From JAMHWF01 sp048500255 (GTDB taxonomy: Bacteria; Pseudomonadota; Gammaproteobacteria; Burkholderiales; Burkholderiaceae_C), in the NCBI GenBank assembly GCA_048500255.1, contig JASNYH010000004.1:124001-188000 (forward strand): 64,000 bases of DNA, given 5' to 3'. Positions 15,265-22,679 of the stretch are shown piece by piece. The translations under genes were made by a program, and so were the position numbers. Numbering within the stretch: position 1 is the stretch's first letter; the number at the start of each line of letters is the position of its first letter. Below the pieces are notes generated by a model. That model had not been told where the DNA came from. It searched no databases and was given only the letters and a program-made list of their open reading frames with translations.

Positions 15265-16303
15265 CGCCGTCGCGCCGGCTGCCCCGCCGCGCTCGCAGCG
15301 CCGGCGCGCCGCCTGGGGACTGGCGTTCGCGGCGGCGGCACTCGCGGGCGCCGCGCTGACGGCGTTCGCCGTCGGCCGCTTCCCGGTGTCGCCGGCCGAG
15401 CTGCTGGCGTCGCTGCTGGCCCGACTGGCGCGCAGCGACTCGCCGCTGCCCGCCGCCGCCGAGGCCGTGATCTGGAACGTGCGCGCGCCGCGCGTGCTCG
15501 CCGGCGCCCTCGTCGGTGCCGCGCTCGGCGCGGCCGGCGCGGCCTTCCAGGGCATGTTCCGCAACCCGCTGGTGTCGCCCGACATCCTCGGCGTCTCGGC
15601 CGGCTGCGGGCTCGGCGCGTCGCTGGCGATCCTGCTCGGCCTGCCGCTGGCGGCGGTGTCGGCGTCGGCCTTCGCCGGCGGCCTGCTCGCCGTCGGCGTC
15701 GTCATGCTCATCGCACGGCGCGTCGGCGCGCATGACCCGGTGCTCGTGCTGGTGCTCGCCGGCGTCGCGGTGGGCGCGCTGCTCGGCGCGGGCATCTCGC
15801 TGGTCAAGCTGCTCGCCGATCCGAGCGTGCAGCTGCCGTCGATCACGTTCTGGCTGCTTGGCGGGCTGAACGCCGTCACCACGGCCGACCTGCAGCTCGC
15901 CGCGCCGACGCTGGCGGCCGGCGCCGCCGTGCTGTTCCTGTGGCGCTGGCGGATCAACCTGCTGAGCCTGCCCGACGACGAGGCGGCGGCGCTCGGCGTG
16001 CGTGTCGCGCGCCTGCGCGGCGGCGTCGTCGCGGCGGCCACGCTGATGACGGCGGCGGCGGTGTCGATGTCGGGCATCGTCGGCTGGGTCGGCCTGGTCG
16101 TGCCGCACGTCGCGCGCCTGCTCGTCGGCCCCGAGTTCAGCCGGCTGCTGCCGATGAGCATGCTGCTCGGCGCCGCGTTCCTCGTCGCGGCCGACACGCT
16201 GGCGCGCACGGCGGTGTCGATCGAGCTGCCGCTGTCGGTGCTCACCGCCGGCGTCGGTGCGCCCTTCTTCCTGTGGCTGCTCGGGCGGCGGCGCGCGGCA
16301 TGA
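15251..16303 (+). CDS. FecCD-family ABC permease
   Basis: 350 residues with about ten hydrophobic helices. It has the FecCD/BtuC signatures RAPRVLAGALVGAALGAAGAAFQ, NPLVSPDILGVSAG and, near the C-terminus, GWVGLVVPHVARLL. It forms the membrane channel, as a dimer, of the importer encoded with the preceding binding protein and following ATPase. Its TGA stop lies in an ATGA that starts a tandem mini-ORF repeat. Confidence 0.9.
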   Translation: MAALDAVAPAAPPRSQRRRAAWGLAFAAAALAGAALTAFAVGRFPVSPAELLASLLARLARSDSPLPAAAEAVIWNVRAPRVLAGALVGAALGAAGAAFQGMFRNPLVSPDILGVSAGCGLGASLAILLGLPLAAVSASAFAGGLLAVGVVMLIARRVGAHDPVLVLVLAGVAVGALLGAGISLVKLLADPSVQLPSITFWLLGGLNAVTTADLQLAAPTLAAGAAVLFLWRWRINLLSLPDDEAAALGVRVARLRGGVVAAATLMTAAAVSMSGIVGWVGLVVPHVARLLVGPEFSRLLPMSMLLGAAFLVAADTLARTAVSIELPLSVLTAGVGAPFFLWLLGRRRAA

Positions 16304-16427
16304 GCGCGCCGGGCCGCTCCCAAGCGCTCATCCCGGAGCGCGCAGCGCGGAGGGCTTGTCGATGAGCGCGCCGGGCCGCTCCCAAGCGCACGTGCCGGGG
16401 CGCGCAGTGCGCAGGAGCGTCCGATGA
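16300..16427 (+). repeat. Tandem 62-bp intercistronic repeat encoding two ATGA-linked mini-ORFs
   Basis: Two copies of a 62-bp unit start at 16300 and 16362, and the ATPase gene starts exactly one unit later, at 16424. Each copy reads as a 21-codon ORF beginning MSAPGRSQA. The first ATG overlaps the permease stop, the first TGA overlaps the second ATG, and the second TGA overlaps the ATPase ATG. Both units contain GCGCCGGGCCGCTCCCAAGC, a variant of the dispersed repeat seen at 38581, 39501 and 53453. Confidence 0.75.
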
Positions 16428-17188
16428 GCGTCGTGCTTGACGTACGCGCGCTGTCGTTCGGCCACCACGGCCGTGCGCTCGGCGCGCCGGTCGACCTGCA
16501 GGTCGCACGCGGCGAGATGCTGTGCCTGCTCGGGCCCAACGGCTGCGGCAAGACGACGCTGTTCCGCACCGTGCTCGGGCTGATCCCGTCGCTCGGCGGC
16601 CACGTCGAGATAGCCGGGCACGACGTCGCGACGACGGGCCGCGAGGCGCTGGCGCGCTGCGTGGCCTACGTGCCGCAGGCCCATGCGGGCGTGTTCCCCT
16701 ACCTCGCCGAGGACGTCGTGCTGATGGGCCGCGCCGCGCGCGTCGGCACCTTCGCGGCGCCGTCGCGCCACGACCGCGCCGTCGCGCTCGAGTGCCTGCA
16801 GCGGCTGGGCGTCGCGCACCTGCGCGACCGGCCCTATACCGAGATCAGCGGCGGCGAGCGCCAGCTCGTGCTGATCGCGCGCGCGCTGGCGCAGGAGGCG
16901 CCGCTGATCGTGATGGACGAGCCCACGGCCAGCCTCGACTTCGGCAACCAGCTCGCCGTGCTGCGCGAGATCGAGTCGCTCACGGCGCAGGGCATCGCCG
17001 TGCTGATGTCGACGCACCAGCCGCAGCATGCGCTGCGCGTCGCCGACCGCGTCGCGCTGATGAAAGCCGGCCGGCTGATCGAGACCGGCGTGACGCGCAG
17101 CGTCATGACAGTGCGCTCGCTCGCCGAACTGTATGCGCTCGACGCTGCCGAAATCGAGCACAGCATTCCGTGGGGCGCGCGCGGCTGA
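16424..17188 (+). CDS. ABC transporter ATP-binding protein (FecE/BtuD type)
   Basis: 254 residues with Walker A GPNGCGKTT (about 38-46), signature SGGERQLVLIARAL (about 143-156), Walker B LIVMDEP and the switch His in STHQP. It energises the FecCD permease encoded upstream. The start ATG overlaps the stop of the second 62-bp repeat mini-ORF, so its translation is probably coupled through the repeats. Confidence 0.92.
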   Translation: MSVVLDVRALSFGHHGRALGAPVDLQVARGEMLCLLGPNGCGKTTLFRTVLGLIPSLGGHVEIAGHDVATTGREALARCVAYVPQAHAGVFPYLAEDVVLMGRAARVGTFAAPSRHDRAVALECLQRLGVAHLRDRPYTEISGGERQLVLIARALAQEAPLIVMDEPTASLDFGNQLAVLREIESLTAQGIAVLMSTHQPQHALRVADRVALMKAGRLIETGVTRSVMTVRSLAELYALDAAEIEHSIPWGARG

Positions 17189-17212
17189 CGGCCTGCGCCG
17201 CCGGCAGCGACG

Positions 17213-17704
17213 CTACGGCGCCGGACGTCCCGGCCCCAGCGTGCCCTCGGCGCGCGCCGACAGGTAGGCGTAGAGGTCGGCGACCTGCGCCTGCACGCGC
17301 GGCTCTGCGCCGAAGGCCGGCATCTCGAGCGGCGGCTCGCGGCGGCGCATCACGTCGTCGACGGCGGCGGCGCGCGCCGCGTCGTCGCGCCGCACGTTCG
17401 GCGGCTGGCCGAGGTCGTAGCGGCGCAGCACGACGCCAGCGAAGTCGCGCGGGCCGAGGCGGCGCAGCCGCTGCGTGAGGTCGGGGCCGACCGTCGTGCC
17501 GGTGGCGTCGCTGCCGTGGCAGCCGACGCACTTGTCCTGGTAGACGCGCCAGCCGACGTAGGCCGAGCCGGGCAGTTGCGCCTGGCGCGCGACCTCCTGC
17601 CGCGCCTGACGGTTCTGCACCTCGGGGGGCAGGCCGCCGCAGCCCGCCACCAGCGCCGCTGCGGCCACCATCGCCGAAGCCGCCGCGATTCCCTTCCTGC
17701 TCAT
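17213..17704 (-). CDS. Cytochrome c lipoprotein
   Basis: 163 residues from ATG 17704. A lipoprotein signal ends at LVAGCGG (Cys about 22). One c-type haem motif CVGCH is followed by GTTVGPDLT, and a Met ligand candidate lies in LEMPAFG, giving His/Met coordination. It is a class I cytochrome domain anchored to a membrane, probably an electron carrier. The converging ABC operon ends 24 bp away. Confidence 0.85.
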   Translation of the reverse strand: MSRKGIAAASAMVAAAALVAGCGGLPPEVQNRQARQEVARQAQLPGSAYVGWRVYQDKCVGCHGSDATGTTVGPDLTQRLRRLGPRDFAGVVLRRYDLGQPPNVRRDDAARAAAVDDVMRRREPPLEMPAFGAEPRVQAQVADLYAYLSARAEGTLGPGRPAP

Positions 17705-17791
17705 CTCGCTCCCTCGCACTGCACGCGCCGTTCGCGCCGACGCATCATCGGCCAAGCGGCGCGCCGCGGCAACGCCGTCCGCTCGCCGGAC

Positions 17792-18781
17792 TCAGGCGTG
17801 ATCGGCGAGAAAGCGCTCGAGCTCGTTGGCGAAGCGCAGCGGCTCGGCGACGTGCGGCGAGTGGCCCGACAGCGGATACACGGCCACGCTGGCGTGCGGC
17901 ACCGCGCTGCGGTACCAGGCGTCGAGCGGCACGCGCGCATAGTGCGCGCTGCGCCCGCCGAGCACGACGAGCAGCGGCACGTCGAAGCGCGTCGCCAGCA
18001 GCGCGCGGAAGTCGGCCGCCGCGAGGGACTCGGCCAGATCGAGCAGCGTGGCGGTGTCGATCTGCTGCAGCCAGTGGCGCAGCAGCCGGCCGAGCGGCGA
18101 GTTCTCGGCCAGGCGGCGCGCCGCCCACGCGCCGGCCGCCACCTCGACTTCGCGCACCACCGTCGCCGCGAGGTCCCGGCGCGCGCCGGCGATCAGGCCG
18201 CCCAGCATCTCGGCGCTGCAACCGCCGAACAGCCCGCAGCGCCATTGCGCGTCCGTCACGATGCGCGGCGACTGATCGACGAGCGCGACGGCGGCGACGC
18301 GCTCCGTGCCGTGGTCGGCCACGTACTGCAGCACCGCCAGTGCGCCCATCGAGTGGCCGACCAGTGCCGCGCGCTCGAGGCCGAAATGGTCGAGCAGTTG
18401 CTGCAGGTCGCGCGCCAGGCGCGGCAGCGTGATCGCGGCCGATGCCGGCGCCGGCGGCCGACAGCGGCCATGCCCGCGCGCGTCCCACGCGTAGCAGCGG
18501 TGGCGCGACGCGAGGCGCTGCGCGATCGGCATCCAGTGGCGGTGCGAGCAGCCCAGGCCGTGCACCAGCACGAGCGGCATGCCGACAGCGCCCGCGGCCT
18601 GGCCGGTCACGCGCACCGGGATGCGCTGGCCGTCGTCGGCGGCGACGTGCACGAAGCGCCGGTCGTCGCCGCTCCGGGGCTTGCCGATCAGCCCGAGCGT
18701 GCGCAGCGCGCCGATCAACCCGGCGAGCCCCGTCAGGCGCCGCGGCGGCGGCGGCGGCTCGGGGCGGCCGGCTGAGTCCAT
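17792..18781 (-). CDS. Alpha/beta-hydrolase
   Basis: 329 residues; start at ATG 18781, although the frame is open further upstream. The fold is clear: LVLVHGLGCSHRHW (oxyanion loop), DARGHG, nucleophile in LVGHSMGA, and the catalytic His in PLSGHSPHVAEP. An N-terminal Pro-rich 30 residues precede the domain. Likely an esterase or lactonase-type enzyme; the substrate cannot be told. Confidence 0.85.
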   Translation of the reverse strand: MDSAGRPEPPPPPRRLTGLAGLIGALRTLGLIGKPRSGDDRRFVHVAADDGQRIPVRVTGQAAGAVGMPLVLVHGLGCSHRHWMPIAQRLASRHRCYAWDARGHGRCRPPAPASAAITLPRLARDLQQLLDHFGLERAALVGHSMGALAVLQYVADHGTERVAAVALVDQSPRIVTDAQWRCGLFGGCSAEMLGGLIAGARRDLAATVVREVEVAAGAWAARRLAENSPLGRLLRHWLQQIDTATLLDLAESLAAADFRALLATRFDVPLLVVLGGRSAHYARVPLDAWYRSAVPHASVAVYPLSGHSPHVAEPLRFANELERFLADHA

Positions 18782-18939
18782 GGCGGGTCGGGCAGGCTGG
18801 CGCGATGGTACGCCGCGGCAGCGCCAGAAAACTTGAACCGGCGCGAACAGCCCTGCAACCCATGAGCGGATGGCAAGCAAGCCCGCAACGCCACCGAAGC
18901 CGTTCCCACCCACCGCCCTCGAGCCCCAAGGAGACTTTC

Positions 18940-19512
18940 ATGGAATCGACCCGCAAGTTCGCCGCCCTCATCGCCCTCGGCCTGGGCTGCGCCGCCGCCC
19001 ACGCCGGCGAGATCGCCGATTCGTCGGTGCTGGCCACCGGCGCCGTCAATACGTCCGCCGGCTTCATGAGCTCGGCACGCCAGAACATCGGCGTGGCCGA
19101 GAACGAGGCCAAGATCGAGCGCAGCACCGTCGTCGTCACCGGCGCGAACAACACGGCCGCCGGCTTCATGTCCAGCGCGACGCAGAGCGTCGGCCGCGCC
19201 ACGGGCAACGGCCGGATCAAGGACACCCTCGTGCTCGGCACCGGCCTGTCGAACGTCGCCGCCGGCTTCATGAGCTCGGCCACGCAGGAAGTCGGCTTCG
19301 CCAAGGGCGACGGCCGCGTCGAGAACTCCTCGATCGGCGCGACCTACGCCGCCAACACGGCCGCCGGCTTCATGAGCTCGGCGCGCCAGGAAATCGGCGG
19401 CGCCTCGGGCAAGGGCGTGCTGCGCAACGCGCTCGTCTCGGCCAACGGCGCGGTCAACAGCGCCGGCGGCTTCATGTCCGACGCAACGCAGCGCATCGGC
19501 GTGGCGCGCTGA
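18940..19512 (+). CDS. Secreted protein of five 34-residue repeats, curlin-like candidate fibre subunit
   Basis: 190 residues with an AAGGAGA ribosome site and a clean Sec signal peptide cleaved after AHA (residue 22). The rest is five tandem repeats (about 24-58, 59-92, 93-126, 127-160, 161-190) with consensus TGAxNTAAGFMSSATQxVG and a closing GxGR turn. Conserved Asn, Ala, Ser, Gln and Gly at fixed spacing recall curlin repeats, although the unit is longer (34 versus about 22). A strong terminator follows directly, and a CsgG-like lipoprotein gene lies 440 bp downstream. A beta-solenoid fibre subunit is inferred, not shown. Confidence 0.65.
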   Translation: MESTRKFAALIALGLGCAAAHAGEIADSSVLATGAVNTSAGFMSSARQNIGVAENEAKIERSTVVVTGANNTAAGFMSSATQSVGRATGNGRIKDTLVLGTGLSNVAAGFMSSATQEVGFAKGDGRVENSSIGATYAANTAAGFMSSARQEIGGASGKGVLRNALVSANGAVNSAGGFMSDATQRIGVAR

Positions 19513-19518
19513 GACGCC

Positions 19519-19550
19519 GCGGGCCCGCAAGGGCCCGCTTTCTCATTCTT
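19519..19550 (+). terminator. Rho-independent terminator after the repeat-protein gene
   Basis: GCGGGCCC-GCAA-GGGCCCGC, a perfect 8-bp stem with a tetraloop, followed by TTTCTCATTCTT. It starts 6 bp after the stop of the repeat protein, so that gene can be expressed at a higher level than the genes behind it. Confidence 0.85.
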
Positions 19551-19583
19551 CTCGCTCCCCCACCCCCTGCCGAGGACACGACC

Positions 19584-19907
19584 ATGAACTCCCGCCGCCA
19601 CGCCTTCTTGCTGCGCACTGCCTTGCTGGCGCTCGCTGCGCTGGCCGCCGCCGGCCCCGCCGCGGCGGGCCAGGAAGAGCTCGACATCGAGACGCGCTTT
19701 CGCTCCAAGATCGCCAAGGAGAAGGTGCGCATGGGCGCCGCCGAGCGTCGTGCGCAGCAACAGGGGGCATCGCTTGACAACGAGCGGTGCGGCAGCCAGA
19801 ACATCGGCAACGTCGACACCGGCGGGCGCATCGGCACGACACCGCGCGAGGTGTTCGTGTTCGCGCCCAACGCGGTCAACATCGTCAGCGGACGCGGCTG
19901 CCGCTGA
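19584..19907 (+). CDS. Small secreted protein of unknown function
   Basis: 107 residues with a clear signal peptide (to about residue 28, AAAGQ). The mature part has a charged segment (FRSKIAKEKVRMGAAERRAQQQG), then two cysteines bracketing GSQNIGNVDTGGRIG and ending VNIVSGRGC. The Cys pair could form a disulphide. It sits between the fibre-like protein and the CsgG-like lipoprotein and shares SQNIG-type wording with the repeats, so an accessory or nucleator role (CsgB/CsgF-like) is conceivable but unproven. Confidence 0.6.
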   Translation: MNSRRHAFLLRTALLALAALAAAGPAAAGQEELDIETRFRSKIAKEKVRMGAAERRAQQQGASLDNERCGSQNIGNVDTGGRIGTTPREVFVFAPNAVNIVSGRGCR

Positions 19908-19954
19908 CGCGCGCCGAGATCCCCGAGCCGCAACGCCGCCAAGGGAGCGCTCGC

Positions 19955-21553
19955 ATGAAACTGCCCCAGGCCCTGCGTCCCGTCGCGCTGTTCGCCGCGC
20001 TCGCCGCGCTGGCCGGCTGCCAGTCGCTCGAGGTCAAGCAGAAGACGATCGACGAGACGGCCGAGGTGCGCCGCGGCCCCGAGGCGACGCCGCAGCGCAC
20101 GATCACCGGCTTTTCGCAGGCGCTGCGCTGCATGGACGGGCTGCTGCTCGACTACGGCGTGCGCGACGTGACGATGCTCGTCGAGGAGATCGTCGACGAG
20201 ACGAAGAAGGTCAACGCCGGCACGCGCGACATGCTGATCTCGGCCGTCTCCGACATGACGCGGCGCAGCCGCGCCGTGCGGCTGGTGGCGTTCGGCAAGG
20301 ACACGGCCAACGTGATCTCGTTCCTCGCGTCGGCGCAGCGCCAGAGCGCCTACGAGGCGATCCCGCTGTACGACATCAAGGGCTCGGTGACGCAGCTCGA
20401 CGAGAACCTGATCAAGAACCAGAAGGACCTGGGCGTCGGCTTCTCGCCCTTCGTCAACCTCGGCATCGCGCGCGACGCGGCGTCGAGCGTGCTCGGCCTC
20501 GACCTGAGCGTGCTCACGACGAGCGACATGGCCGTGCTTTCGGGCGTCACGTCGCGCAACTCCGTCGTCATCCTCAAGCAGGGCCGCGGCTTCGACGGCG
20601 ACGCGGCGTACCACAAGTTCGGCATCAACTTCAGCATGAACCTCAGCCGCTCCGAGGGCCAGACGCAGGCGCTGCGCGGGCTGGTGGAGCTGGCCGTCGT
20701 CGAGCTGATCGGGCGGCTGACGAAGACGCCTTACTGGAGCTGCCTCGGCGCGAGCCCGGCCGACAACGAGGAGATCCGCCTCGAGATCGGCGACTGGTAT
20801 CACTCGATGGCGGCGACGCGCGTCGAGCTGATCGGCTGGTTCCAGGCCCAGATGCGGCGGCGCGGCTTCTACGACGGGCCGATCGACGGCGAGTTCAATG
20901 CCGCGTTCGACGAAGCGATCGCCGCCTACCGCGAGCAGATCGGCCTGTCGCGCGAGGCGGTGCTGAGCGAACAGTTCTTCACCGCCTTCCTCGGCGCCGA
21001 CCACTCCAAGGTCAGGCGGCCCGCGCAGCCGGCGCGCTACCAGCCGCCGCCGACGCTGGCGAGCGCCGCGCCGGCCGTCGCCCTTGCGCCGCCTGCGCCG
21101 GCACCGCCTGCGCCGGCGCCCGCGGCGGCACCGCTGACGCTGAGGCTGGCGACGCCGAACCAACAGACGCAGTTCGCGCGCGGCGAGGCGATCAGCCTGG
21201 CGGTGCAGCCGTCGCGCGACGCCCACGTCTACTGCTACCTGCAGGACGAGAACGCGAAGATCGCGCGCTTCTATCCGAACCGCTTCGCCAAGGACTCGCG
21301 CGTGGCGGCGACGCGCCCGCTGCTCGTGCCCGGTGCGATGCGCTTCCAGCTCGTGATGAACGCGAAGGGGGTCAAGGAAACGATCGCCTGCTTCGCGACC
21401 CCCGACGACGTGCTCGACAAGCTGCCGGTCGTCGTCGTCGGCACCGACTTCGAGCCGCTGCCGGTGGCGTCGATCGCGCAGTTGCGCGCCGCGTTCGCGC
21501 AGGCCAGCGCAGGCGCCTTCGCCCAGGAGATTCTCGATGTACACGCCAAGTGA
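19955..21553 (+). CDS. CsgG/HfaB-like outer-membrane lipoprotein with peptidoglycan-binding and DUF4384 domains
   Basis: 532 residues. The lipobox is LAGC (Cys22). Residues about 45-265 resemble the CsgG secretion-pore fold (GTRDMLISAVSDMTRRSRAVRLV, YDIKGSVTQLDEN, a beta-rich region up to LVELAVVELIGRL). A peptidoglycan-binding type 1 motif follows at about 288-325 (MRRRGFYDGPIDGEFNAAFD), then a Pro/Ala linker and a DUF4384 domain (about 390-500: AISLAVQPSRDAHVYCYLQDE, IARFYPNRF). The combination of pore, wall anchor and DUF4384 in one protein is unusual. It probably exports or anchors the neighbouring repeat protein. Confidence 0.75.
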   Translation: MKLPQALRPVALFAALAALAGCQSLEVKQKTIDETAEVRRGPEATPQRTITGFSQALRCMDGLLLDYGVRDVTMLVEEIVDETKKVNAGTRDMLISAVSDMTRRSRAVRLVAFGKDTANVISFLASAQRQSAYEAIPLYDIKGSVTQLDENLIKNQKDLGVGFSPFVNLGIARDAASSVLGLDLSVLTTSDMAVLSGVTSRNSVVILKQGRGFDGDAAYHKFGINFSMNLSRSEGQTQALRGLVELAVVELIGRLTKTPYWSCLGASPADNEEIRLEIGDWYHSMAATRVELIGWFQAQMRRRGFYDGPIDGEFNAAFDEAIAAYREQIGLSREAVLSEQFFTAFLGADHSKVRRPAQPARYQPPPTLASAAPAVALAPPAPAPPAPAPAAAPLTLRLATPNQQTQFARGEAISLAVQPSRDAHVYCYLQDENAKIARFYPNRFAKDSRVAATRPLLVPGAMRFQLVMNAKGVKETIACFATPDDVLDKLPVVVVGTDFEPLPVASIAQLRAAFAQASAGAFAQEILDVHAK

Positions 21554-21941
21554 CGAAATCCCGCGCAGCGGCTGGCGCTGGATCGGTGCCGCGCTCGTCG
21601 CGCTGGCCGTGCCGGCGGCGCTGGCGGGCATCGCCGCGAGCGCCGCGCCCGGCACGATCGCCGACGCCGACGCAGCGGCCGCTGCCGCGGCGCCGCGGCC
21701 GGCGCCGGCCGGCGGCGGCTACCAGATCCGCTGCTGGCAGTACGGCCGCCTGCTGTTCGAGGAGAACCGCGTCACGCTGCCGGCCGACGCCGCGCGCTAC
21801 GGCATCAAGATGGCCGGCACCGACCGGCGCAACAAGCCGATCTACGTCGCCGACACGCGCAACGCCACCTGCCTGATCCGCAGCGCGGTGGAGTCGCCGC
21901 CGTGGCCGATGGAGCGGCCGGGCCCGAAGAAGATCGATTGA
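21537..21941 (+). CDS. Small membrane-anchored protein of unknown function
   Basis: 134 residues; overlaps the CsgG-like gene by 17 bp and so is co-translated with it. One N-terminal transmembrane helix (about 12-34), an Ala/Pro linker, then a compact domain with YQIRCWQYGRLLFEENRVTLP and NATCLI, again with two cysteines. No family recognised. Its place in the operon suggests a periplasmic helper of the CsgG-like pore. Confidence 0.6.
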   Translation: MYTPSDEIPRSGWRWIGAALVALAVPAALAGIAASAAPGTIADADAAAAAAAPRPAPAGGGYQIRCWQYGRLLFEENRVTLPADAARYGIKMAGTDRRNKPIYVADTRNATCLIRSAVESPPWPMERPGPKKID

Positions 21942-22003
21942 ACCGGCGCAGCGGGCCGCGCAACACAGGGGCATCCCGATCCCCGTTGCACCTGGAGGCC
22001 CGC

Positions 22004-22585
22004 ATGACCCGCATCCGCACCACGCTCGCCCTGATCGCCGCCGCCTGCGCGCCGTGTGCCGCGCTGGCCGACGGCGCCGTCCACTACCGCGAGGGCGAGC
22101 GCGTCGATCCGCGGCACGTCGCGCGCATCCTCGGCGCGCCAGCCGCCGCCGTGGCCGCGGCACCGATGATCAAGACGCGCTCGATCCGCCTGCTCGACGA
22201 GCCGGCGCCGGCCGCCGCAGCCGCGCCGCCGCAAGCGCGCGCCGACGCCGCGTCGTCGCTGTCGCTGCCGGTGCGCTTCGCGTTCGACTCCACCGAGATC
22301 AGCGCCGCCGCCCGGCCGCAGCTCGACGCGCTGGCCGAGGGCATCAAGCTGCTGCCGCCCGGCCAGGCGATCGTGATCGAGGGCCACACCGACGCCAGCG
22401 GCCCCGACGCCTACAACCAGGCGCTGTCGCAGCGGCGCGCGCTGATCGTCAAGCGCTACCTCGTGCAACAGCACGGCATCGACCCGGCGCGACTGCGAGA
22501 CACCGGCTGCGGCGAGCAGCGCCCGATCGCGGGCAGCGACCCGCACGCGGCGCAGAACCGGCGCGTGCAGTTCCGCGGCGCGTGA
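22004..22585 (+). CDS. OmpA-family periplasmic protein
   Basis: 193 residues with a signal peptide (to about 22) and an Ala-rich middle. The C-terminal OmpA peptidoglycan-binding domain spans about 85-193: LPVRFAFDSTEISAAARPQLDALAEGIKLLP, IEGHTDASGPDAYNQALSQRRA, and final NRRVQF. GGAGG lies 5-9 bp before the ATG. It closes the rightward fibre-like operon and can tie the complex to the cell wall. Confidence 0.85.
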   Translation: MTRIRTTLALIAAACAPCAALADGAVHYREGERVDPRHVARILGAPAAAVAAAPMIKTRSIRLLDEPAPAAAAAPPQARADAASSLSLPVRFAFDSTEISAAARPQLDALAEGIKLLPPGQAIVIEGHTDASGPDAYNQALSQRRALIVKRYLVQQHGIDPARLRDTGCGEQRPIAGSDPHAAQNRRVQFRGA

Positions 22586-22592
22586 ATCGACG

Positions 22593-22668
22593 ACACCCGC
22601 TCGCCGGGTGCGGCGAATGCCCTCCGGGAGGGTGCGGGCCCGGCTTGGGACGGCCCGGCGCTGCGGCA
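22593..22668 (-). repeat. Degenerate copy of the dispersed repeat plus small hairpins
   Basis: Between two converging OmpA genes. On the minus strand it reads GCGCCGGGCCGTCCCAAGC, a one-base variant of the repeat core. Hairpins CACCCG-CTCGC-CGGGTG and CCCTCC-GG-GAGGG lie beside it and may end transcription from either side. Unlike the other copies it is not flanked by ATGA. Confidence 0.55.
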
Positions 22669-22679
22669 CGCGTGCCGCC

